From NCBI GenBank assembly GCA_002422315.1, contig DIUJ01000001.1:1-5188 (forward strand): a DNA stretch of 5,188 nt, written 5' to 3'. Origin of the DNA: Bacteroidetes bacterium UBA6161. Its GTDB lineage: Bacteria; Bacteroidota; Bacteroidia; NS11-12g; UBA955. Each line of letters opens with the position of its first letter. The stretch's first letter is position 1. The translations under genes and the position numbers were made by a program. Under the pieces are notes generated by a model, which was not told the origin of the DNA, did not search any database, and saw nothing but the letters and a program-made list of their open reading frames with translations. This document shows positions 1 through 5,188 of the stretch, one piece after another.

Positions 1-171
1 TACCCGAATATTCGATTATTGGCGCATGCACCAAACAAAGTTTAGGGGGAATTTTTGCTCTGCATAAAAAATAAGAATCAATAAGTCCGAATAGTAAATC
101 AAAGGTGTACTATTCTATCTGATTTGATTTTCTGTAACAAACAAGTTAGCCCTGTTTTGTCAAAGTTTATG

Positions 172-187
172 AAATTTCTTGAAATTT
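172..187. repeat. Small AT-rich inverted repeat behind the regulator gene
   Basis: AAATTTC (172-178) and GAAATTT (181-187) are perfect inverted arms around TT, beginning 8 bases after the regulator's stop codon in its reading direction. It could be a weak transcription-end or mRNA-stabilising hairpin, but the stem is AT-rich and no T run follows on the minus strand, so I do not call it a terminator. The rest of 1-195 holds no supported gene. Confidence 0.3.
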
Positions 188-195
188 GGGTTAAA

Positions 196-1821
196 TTAGC
201 CTTGGTTCATACTCCTAAACTGATTTGGTGTAAGTCCAGTAATTTCTTTAAACTGCCTAAAAAAAGTATTGCTGCTGCTGAAACCACACAAAAGACCAAT
301 CTCTGTAACACTTGTTTCACTTATTTCTGGGTCTAAAAGTAGCTTACGCGCTTCTTCTATTTTAAACTCATTTATAAATTGACTGTAGGTTTTGCCCGCA
401 TGTTGGTTTATTGCTTGCGATACATACAGCACATTTGTTCCTAGTTCTTTAGCAATTTCTGAAACGGAAAGATCTGGGTTCTCTATGTGTTTCCTGTTTT
501 CAATTAAGGTTAATATTTGTTTGAAAATTTCTGCAAGTTTGTCGTTTTTATTGTCTACAAGTTCTTTAAATTTGGAAATTGTAGGCTCTCTGGACATTAG
601 TTCTAAGTTCTTTTTATTTAGAATAGTATAGCTAGTATGCAACCTATAGTAGATTAAAATACTAAAACTAAGCAAACTTAAAAGTACCACTGCAACAAGG
701 GTTAAGAGCACTTTTTCTCTTCTGTTTTTTAGAATTTTTTCTGATTTTTCTTTTAGTTCCTTGTCTTTAGATTCTAAGTCATACAAAACTTGCATTTCGG
801 TAGTTTGTTCTAAAGCTTTTGCCTTAAAGTTTTTCTCTTTCGCTTCTATATATTTTGCAAAAGAAGAGTCATATTTTTCTTTCTTTCCCCAATAGCTATA
901 TAGGTCGGTGTAGTTAACATAAATCTGTTCCAAAAGGGTGTTCGCTCCAATATCGTCAAAAATTGATTTTGCGCTATCTAATATACTCTCCGCTTTTTCA
1001 TATTTTCCAAGTTCAGAATATACGGCTCCTTTTTTCATCAAAATATTTGCTCTAACTAGTGGACTTATTTCTAGGAAACCATCCGCTTTTACATAGTTTT
1101 CTATGGCTTTTTGCTTTTTCCCTATTGCCTCGTAGCACAGCCCTATATTGAAATAGGATTGGGTAATGCCATTTACATAGTTGGATTTTTTATAAATGTC
1201 TAAGGCTTTAGTTTGAAATTCGATGGATGCATAAAAATTTCGCAAGTCGTGTTGAATCAATCCGAAATTCTGATAGCATAGGCCTATTTTCAAAGAATCT
1301 TTAATTTCTGTGGCAATTTTTAACGCTTTGTGAAGATAATCTTCCGCATATTCATAGTTTTTCAACTTGGCATGAATTAACCCAATATTGATATAGTTTC
1401 TGCAAATCTGCGACCTGTTGTTTTGTTGTTCATTTAGCCTAAGTGCTTTCAAATAAAAGTTAAGGGAGGATTTGAAATCGTCTAAGTAATCATAGCAAAT
1501 TCCAATGTTGTTTAGTGCTTCGGCCCTGTAAATAGTTGGCAGGTTGTTGGTGTGTAGTGCAATTTCATAAAATTTTTTGGATAACTTGTAGTTCCCAAGC
1601 ATATAATGGTTTAGCCCTATTAGAAAGTGTGTAATAGCAAAATTGCTATCGTTTTCAGTATATTGGTTTTCTGAAATTTTTCTCAATAGGGGGTCCAGTG
1701 TGCTTTCAGGATTTTCATAAATGTTGCTTTTTACCTTGTCCCAATTATTGGATTGGCAGAACCCCGAACCAAAAGAAAAGATAAGAAAAAGAGAGAAAAT
1801 TAAGTGTTTTAGATAATACAT
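196..1821 (-). CDS. Membrane-tethered TPR/AraC-type transcription regulator
   Basis: This 541-residue protein looks like a one-component regulator that senses outside the cytoplasm and binds DNA inside. Residues 1-22 form a hydrophobic signal sequence ending GFC-Q; the SGFC context is a poor lipobox, so I do not call it a lipoprotein. About seven tetratricopeptide repeats follow (roughly 65-98, 101-134, 142-175, 180-215, 222-255, 259-292 and 297-330), then a charged, probably coiled-coil stretch (about 340-370), one transmembrane helix (about 371-391) and a linker. Residues about 433-537 are an AraC/XylS double helix-turn-helix: the first motif around SVSEIAKELGTNVLYVSQAI, the second with CGFSSSNTFFRQFKEITGLTP. 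There is no kinase or receiver domain. ATG at 1821 is the only sensible start, since the signal sequence begins there; the stop is TAA. The TPR part would be periplasmic if the single helix orients as predicted. Ligand and target genes are unknown. Domain calls are confident; topology is inference. Confidence 0.93.
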   Translation of the reverse strand: MYYLKHLIFSLFLIFSFGSGFCQSNNWDKVKSNIYENPESTLDPLLRKISENQYTENDSNFAITHFLIGLNHYMLGNYKLSKKFYEIALHTNNLPTIYRAEALNNIGICYDYLDDFKSSLNFYLKALRLNEQQNNRSQICRNYINIGLIHAKLKNYEYAEDYLHKALKIATEIKDSLKIGLCYQNFGLIQHDLRNFYASIEFQTKALDIYKKSNYVNGITQSYFNIGLCYEAIGKKQKAIENYVKADGFLEISPLVRANILMKKGAVYSELGKYEKAESILDSAKSIFDDIGANTLLEQIYVNYTDLYSYWGKKEKYDSSFAKYIEAKEKNFKAKALEQTTEMQVLYDLESKDKELKEKSEKILKNRREKVLLTLVAVVLLSLLSFSILIYYRLHTSYTILNKKNLELMSREPTISKFKELVDNKNDKLAEIFKQILTLIENRKHIENPDLSVSEIAKELGTNVLYVSQAINQHAGKTYSQFINEFKIEEARKLLLDPEISETSVTEIGLLCGFSSSNTFFRQFKEITGLTPNQFRSMNQG

Positions 1822-1825
1822 GCGC

Positions 1826-1845
1826 TATTTGTGTGTGCACAAATA
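1826..1845. repeat. Inverted repeat over the regulator promoter, possible operator
   Basis: TATTTGTG (1826-1833) and CACAAATA (1838-1845) are perfect 8-base inverted arms separated by TGTG. A second, overlapping perfect palindrome, TGTGCACA, sits at 1834-1841. The repeat covers most of the predicted -7 element and the presumed transcription start, just before the start codon, which is a position suited to an operator or a leader hairpin. The repeat itself is seen directly; its function is inference. Confidence 0.45.
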
Positions 1846-1847
1846 TA
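1840..1847 (-). promoter_or_regulatory. -7 promoter element of the TPR/AraC regulator
   Basis: Read on the minus strand this is TATATTTG, an exact match to the Bacteroidota -7 consensus TAnnTTTG. It lies 18 bases before the ATG at 1821, so transcription would start near 1834 and give a leader of only about 12 bases. I find no TTG-type -33 element at the usual distance upstream, which could mean a weak or activator-dependent promoter. Confidence 0.5.
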
Positions 1848-2026
1848 ATACTCTTGTTTTAATAGGGTGGTGTTTTGTAAAGTAATAAAATGTTTACTTA
1901 ACCTAAATTAAGTGTTAAGAATAGGGAATTAAGAAAACCCAAAATCAAGTCTAGAGAATTAATAAACAAAAATATTGTATGTAAAACTTACCGTGTATTT
2001 CTTTTTTCAAATAAGTTCTACTCCAT

Positions 2027-3163
2027 CTACTCAAAATAGTTGTGGTAGCCATAGCCACCATCTTTTAAGTATTCGTCGCGTTTCATAAGTTTTAAATCGC
2101 TCTCCATCATGTCGTTTACCAATTCTTGAAGGCTGTATTTGGGGGTCCAGCCTAATTTGGTTCTTGCTTTTTCCGCATCGCCTATCAGAAGGTCTACTTC
2201 GGTTGGCCTAAAATAGCGAGGGTCTACTGCTATTACTTCTTTGCCTATGCTTAGCGAACTTAGGTTTAGCCCTAAGCTTGTAGCTCTTGCGGTATCTATG
2301 CTTTCAATAGTTCCTACTTCGTTTTCGTTTTCTCCGCTAAATTTAAGGCCTATTCCTAGGTAGGCAAAAGCAAGTTTAGCAAAATCTCTAATTTCGGTAG
2401 TTTTGCCAGTGGCAATTACAAAATCCTCGGCCTTGTCTTGTTGAAGCATTAGGTACATGGCTTCTATATAGTCTTTTGCATGTCCCCAGTCTCTTTTAGA
2501 GTTTAAGTTTCCTAGGTAGCATTTGTCTTGCAATCCCAAGGCAATTTTTGAAGCAGCTCGGGTAATTTTTCTGGTTACAAATGTTTCTCCTCTTATAGGC
2601 GATTCGTGGTTGAACAAAATGCCGTTGCAAGCATACATTTTATAAGCTTCGCGATAGTTTACGGTAATCCAAAAGGCATACATTTTTGCCACTGCATAAG
2701 GCGAGCGTGGATAAAAAGGAGTGGTTTCGCTCTGTGGTACTGCTTGAACCAGGCCATATAGCTCGGAAGTAGAAGCTTGGTAAATTCTGGTTTTTTCTAC
2801 TAACCCAAGGATGCGTATGGCTTCCAGAAGCCTTAGAGTACCTAGCCCATCGGCATTGGCGGTGTATTCTGGTGACTCAAAACTAACTTTTACATGGCTT
2901 TGTGCAGCTAGGTTGTATATCTCGTCGGGTTGTACCTCCTGTATAATTCTAATCAAGTTGGTGCTATCCGTCATGTCGCCATAGTGCAGCTTTAGGTTCA
3001 CATTGGGGTTGTGTGGGTCTTGGTATAGGTGGTCTATTCTGTCGGTGTTAAACAAAGAACTTCTTCTTTTTATACCATGAACTTCGTATCCTTTTTTTAG
3101 AAGAAATTCTGCAAGGTAAGCCCCGTCCTGTCCTGTAATCCCTGTGATTAATGCTTTTTTCAT
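2027..3163 (-). CDS. gmd: GDP-mannose 4,6-dehydratase
   Basis: This enzyme converts GDP-D-mannose to GDP-4-keto-6-deoxy-D-mannose using tightly bound NADP. The product is the branch point to GDP-L-fucose, GDP-D-rhamnose, GDP-perosamine and related sugars for surface polysaccharides; the enzyme is cytoplasmic. The 378 residues fit the family length (about 370). It is an extended short-chain dehydrogenase: the Rossmann motif GITGQDG is at 8-14, the NADP-contacting RR at 33-34, and the catalytic set Thr132, Glu134, Tyr156 and Lys160 lies in STSELYG and YAVAK. RDWGHAKDY (224-232) and RPTEVDLLIGD (319-329) are also typical. I chose ATG at 3163 because the Rossmann fold begins there; an in-frame TTG at 3190 would add nine residues but is itself part of the predicted -7 promoter element. 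No GDP-fucose synthase gene follows, although the two are often adjacent. The stop is TAG. No clear terminator is visible downstream. Confidence 0.97.
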   Translation of the reverse strand: MKKALITGITGQDGAYLAEFLLKKGYEVHGIKRRSSLFNTDRIDHLYQDPHNPNVNLKLHYGDMTDSTNLIRIIQEVQPDEIYNLAAQSHVKVSFESPEYTANADGLGTLRLLEAIRILGLVEKTRIYQASTSELYGLVQAVPQSETTPFYPRSPYAVAKMYAFWITVNYREAYKMYACNGILFNHESPIRGETFVTRKITRAASKIALGLQDKCYLGNLNSKRDWGHAKDYIEAMYLMLQQDKAEDFVIATGKTTEIRDFAKLAFAYLGIGLKFSGENENEVGTIESIDTARATSLGLNLSSLSIGKEVIAVDPRYFRPTEVDLLIGDAEKARTKLGWTPKYSLQELVNDMMESDLKLMKRDEYLKDGGYGYHNYFE

Positions 3164-3187
3164 TTGGTGTAAACTGATATCAAAGGG

Positions 3188-3216
3188 CAAAGTTAATCAA
3201 ATTAACCTGAATGCAA
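3188..3216 (-). promoter_or_regulatory. gmd promoter (-33 and -7 elements)
   Basis: On the minus strand TTG (3216-3214) is followed by an 18-base spacer and then TAACTTTG (3195-3188). Both elements and the spacing match the Bacteroidota primary sigma factor promoter (TTG, about 17-23 bases, TAnnTTTG). Transcription would start near 3182, leaving a leader of about 19 bases with no Shine-Dalgarno sequence, as is common in the phylum. This placement excludes the upstream TTG at 3190 as a start codon. Confidence 0.65.
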
Positions 3217-3273
3217 TTGTTGACTTTTTAAAAATAAAAAAATGAAAACGCACCACAATTAAGGAAAATAGTT

Positions 3274-3281
3274 TAATTTTG
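3274..3281 (+). promoter_or_regulatory. -7 promoter element of the tRNA-Arg gene
   Basis: TAATTTTG matches TAnnTTTG exactly and ends 13 bases before the mature tRNA 5' end, which would leave a short 5' leader for RNase P to remove. No TTG is found at the expected -33 distance, so the assignment rests on the -7 element and its position. Confidence 0.5.
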
Positions 3282-3294
3282 CGCTCCCTTAAAG

Positions 3295-3368
3295 GCACCC
3301 GTAGCTCAATTGGATAGAGCACCTGACTACGGATCAGGAGGTTTGGGGTTCGAATCCCTACGGGTGCA
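3295..3368 (+). tRNA. tRNA-Arg (anticodon ACG)
   Basis: A complete cloverleaf of 74 bases can be folded. The acceptor stem is GCACCCG (3295-3301) with CGGGTGC (3361-3367) and A3368 is the discriminator. The D stem is GCTC/GAGC (3304-3307/3317-3320), the anticodon stem CCTGA/TCAGG (3322-3326/3334-3338), the variable loop five bases, and the T arm carries the loop TTCGAAT (3349-3355). The anticodon loop CTACGGA places ACG at 3329-3331, so it reads CGN arginine codons; A34 is expected to be deaminated to inosine by TadA, extending reading to CGU, CGC and CGA. The 3' CCA is not encoded (ACT follows) and must be added after transcription. A T run at 3370-3374 follows directly, but there is no separate terminator hairpin. 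Confidence 0.98.
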
Positions 3369-3390
3369 CTTTTTATACCTTTTACTTTTC

Positions 3391-3459
3391 TTTGCATGTT
3401 TTTTAAAGAATTGATTTACAGAATGTTTTTGCATTTAATTTTTTTTTTTTTAAAGAATT
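3391..3459. repeat. Imperfect direct repeat between tRNA-Arg and the secreted-protein gene
   Basis: TTTGCAT, then a T run, then TAAAGAATT occurs at 3391-3412 and again at 3428-3459. The second copy has extra TTAA and a longer T run (13 T at 3439-3451). The copies lie 37 bases apart start to start. This may be a local duplication followed by slippage in the T tract. No coding potential or tRNA-derived sequence is present, so I do not call it an attachment site. Confidence 0.5.
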
Positions 3460-3537
3460 TCTTTTAGTATTGTTTCTTTAAAATGGGATGAATTATCTCC
3501 TTCATTCTGTTATTTTTAATTAAATTCTGGATAAAAC

Positions 3538-5160
3538 ATGAAAAAACTAACTTTCACATTTTTATTGCTTATACTCAGTTCAGCCATTTTTGCACAAGAA
3601 CCATACCCTGTGGCATGTGCCCCCAATGCAGGTACCTTGCTAAGTAACGAAACATTTTTACAAATAAATTCAACGGCTAACGACAGCATTAGGATTTTAC
3701 GCAAAACCTATTACAATCCTATTCCAGGAAGGTCTATGGTGGTAATTACCTGTATTTCAGAAAATGGAGACCTGTTGTGGGATAAAATACTGGGCGAAAA
3801 TGCAGGCTCTGTATCCATAAGCACCCATATAGCTAGCAGGGATTCTGGGTTTTTCATCCTTGGAAACTATACCGATTCTATGCTCCTGCCAGGGCAGGAC
3901 TTGATTAAAAAACAAGGCCCAAACTCTTTTGTAGCCAAGTTAAATTCCCAAGGTCAATTTGTTTGGGTTAAAAACAATACTTTTGGTCGCTATCTTTATT
4001 TGGATGCAAGTGGCAAAGGGGTTTTGCTTGGTCAGTTTATGTTTGAATCCTATTTTGATGAAAACGATGTACGAATTACAGGATTGACAGGTACTAGATA
4101 TGTGCAGGTAGATAAATTTGGACCCAATGGGCAACATATATATAGGAAAACTTTTAAAGGAGCGTATACGGATCTTACTGTTCGCAATTTGGCAGAAGAC
4201 CAAGATGGAAATTTGTATTTAAGCAACAGAGGTTTGCTAAGTAGTAAGGTAAGTGTAAATGGCAATATAGTGGACTCTAAAAGTAGTTCGAGGTCGGATG
4301 TGGTATTGATAAAACTGGCAAACGATATAGATACAACCCATAGCTATGTTGTGTTTCCTGAGATTTTAAATGGTACAGCGAGTAGTTTTACTTGGAATTT
4401 ATTGTCGAGCCCAAGCCAAGGGGTTGTATTTGCAGGGGTTTACGTAGATACGGTTCAATCTGGTTCTGTTTTGCTATTGCCGCGCAACCCGTGGGGAGAC
4501 CCCGCCATAATCTTTGGTATGATAGACAACAATCTGAAGTTGAAATATGTTAAAACCAATTCAAAATTAGGCACTTCTACCAGAGTAGTAAATGGATTTT
4601 TAGAAAATGACAACTTGGCTAAATTTGTTTTGTTTGATATGCTGCCTAATGACAGCTTAGATGGAATACCGCTTATGCAAGATTCTCGCAGCTATATGGC
4701 AAACATGAGTTTGTCAAGCGGCCAAATAGAATCTATTTTACCTGCGATTCAAATTGACCCTACTACTCAGTCCTTAAGTCCAGGAAGAGGCCGCGCTTTT
4801 TATATTAGGGATAATAAGGATAGCTGTACAAATTTTGCGGATATAAGCCATTTCCCAACCATAAAATATGTAACCGATGGTTTTATGAATATTCCCAACA
4901 AGAAGCAGAAAAATAATACATTAGGAGTATTGTATCCCAACCCTTGCAGCCATTCTTTTTTCTTGGATTTGGGAGCTAATGCAAACTACGAGCAAATAAG
5001 TAGTTTGAGAATAGTGGATTACAGTGGCAGGCAATTGTTACAAAGTTCCTCTTACAATAATGCAGCGGGCATAGATGTATCGTACTTAAATACGGGGATA
5101 TATTTTGTGAGCTTTACGTACCTAGGGTCAGAAATACACCTTGTATTGAGTAAAGGGTAA
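3538..5160 (+). CDS. Secreted beta-propeller-like protein with type IX sorting domain
   Basis: This 540-residue protein is probably exported through Sec and then across the outer membrane by the type IX secretion system. Residues 1-20 are a classic signal peptide (lysines, hydrophobic core, AIFAQ-E cleavage region). The middle (about 68-402) contains six similar strand pairs spaced 57-69 residues apart, near 68-84, 131-147, 188-206, 255-273, 324-340 and 386-402. Examples are FVAKLNSQGQFVWVK and VVITCISENGDLLWDK, and several are followed by a D-x-x-G-x-x-x-L-G type strand. This suggests a six-bladed propeller resembling SBBP-type repeats. A linker (about 403-462) leads to the sorting domain (463-540), which begins LGVLYPNP and contains GIYFVSF near the end, as in type A tails. 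No catalytic motif is recognised, so the role could be adhesion, binding or structural. Cysteines are at 27, 72, 430 and 470. ATG at 3538 fits the signal peptide; only a weak GGA lies upstream. No convincing promoter was found; TAGTATTG at 3465-3472 is a one-mismatch -7 candidate. Confidence 0.88.
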   Translation: MKKLTFTFLLLILSSAIFAQEPYPVACAPNAGTLLSNETFLQINSTANDSIRILRKTYYNPIPGRSMVVITCISENGDLLWDKILGENAGSVSISTHIASRDSGFFILGNYTDSMLLPGQDLIKKQGPNSFVAKLNSQGQFVWVKNNTFGRYLYLDASGKGVLLGQFMFESYFDENDVRITGLTGTRYVQVDKFGPNGQHIYRKTFKGAYTDLTVRNLAEDQDGNLYLSNRGLLSSKVSVNGNIVDSKSSSRSDVVLIKLANDIDTTHSYVVFPEILNGTASSFTWNLLSSPSQGVVFAGVYVDTVQSGSVLLLPRNPWGDPAIIFGMIDNNLKLKYVKTNSKLGTSTRVVNGFLENDNLAKFVLFDMLPNDSLDGIPLMQDSRSYMANMSLSSGQIESILPAIQIDPTTQSLSPGRGRAFYIRDNKDSCTNFADISHFPTIKYVTDGFMNIPNKKQKNNTLGVLYPNPCSHSFFLDLGANANYEQISSLRIVDYSGRQLLQSSSYNNAAGIDVSYLNTGIYFVSFTYLGSEIHLVLSKG

Positions 5161-5188
5161 AGTTGTTTAACCCAAAATACGCATTAGC

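Noticed and set aside
5..14. Perfect palindrome CGAATATTCG near the window edge
   Set aside because: Ten bases, no associated promoter or gene visible, and context is cut by the window edge; not enough to call a site.
124..631. Plus-strand open frames opposite the 3' part of the regulator gene
   Set aside because: They are antisense to the conserved AraC domain and their peptides show no family features.
1896..1919. ACTTAA/TTAAGT and CTTAAC/GTTAAG inverted repeats in the gap between gmd and the regulator
   Set aside because: The stems are six bases, AT-rich and mutually exclusive, with no T run in either direction. In DNA of this composition such repeats arise by chance.
1985..2017. AACTTA/TAAGTT as a gmd terminator
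   Set aside because: Only six pairs around a 21-base loop and no T run directly after the stem on the minus strand.
3197..3397. A 66-residue open frame on the minus strand across the tRNA gene, with the peptide PVGIRTPNLLIRSQV
   Set aside because: This is the antisense translation of tRNA-Arg, a well-known kind of spurious protein in databases. It begins and ends in non-coding flanks and covers the promoters and the tRNA.
3295..3537. Integration site of a mobile element at the tRNA 3' end
   Set aside because: No second copy of the tRNA 3' end and no integrase gene is present in the window; the downstream gene is an ordinary secreted-protein gene.
3940..4265. Two overlapping minus-strand open frames inside the secreted-protein gene
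   Set aside because: They lie wholly within a well-supported gene on the other strand, have no recognisable domain or ribosome binding site, and look like shadows.

Overview
The window looks like chromosomal DNA from a member of the Bacteroidota, probably a Flavobacteriia- or Sphingobacteriia-like lineage. The evidence is AT-rich DNA, promoter elements of the Bacteroidota type (TAnnTTTG at -7), weak or absent Shine-Dalgarno sequences, a type IX secretion C-terminal sorting domain, and a TPR-membrane-AraC regulator architecture common in this phylum. I cannot name a genus.

Layout. Positions 1-195 hold no gene I can support, only the 3' flank of the first gene with a small AT-rich inverted repeat. 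Positions 196-1821 (minus) encode a 541-residue membrane-tethered transcription regulator with a signal sequence, about seven TPRs, one transmembrane helix and a C-terminal AraC-type DNA-binding domain. The 205-base gap 1822-2026 carries its promoter and an inverted repeat over the -7 element. Positions 2027-3163 (minus) encode GDP-mannose 4,6-dehydratase (gmd) with all catalytic residues present and a well-formed promoter just upstream. The gap 3164-3294 holds divergent promoters for gmd and for a tRNA-Arg(ACG) gene on the plus strand (3295-3368). A 169-base T-rich gap with an imperfect direct repeat follows. Positions 3538-5160 (plus) encode a secreted protein with a probable six-bladed beta-propeller and a type IX sorting tail. 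The last 28 bases show nothing recognisable.

How they work together. The genes do not form one obvious operon: the regulator and gmd point the same way but are separated by 205 bases and each has its own promoter, and the tRNA and the secreted protein lie on the other strand. Gmd makes GDP-4-keto-6-deoxy-D-mannose for surface glycans, and the secreted protein is exported across the outer membrane, so both concern the cell surface, but a functional link is only inference. I see no mobile element, CRISPR array, phage gene or defence system. The most interesting items are the membrane-spanning regulator with its possible operator, and the propeller-type type IX cargo protein of unknown ligand.
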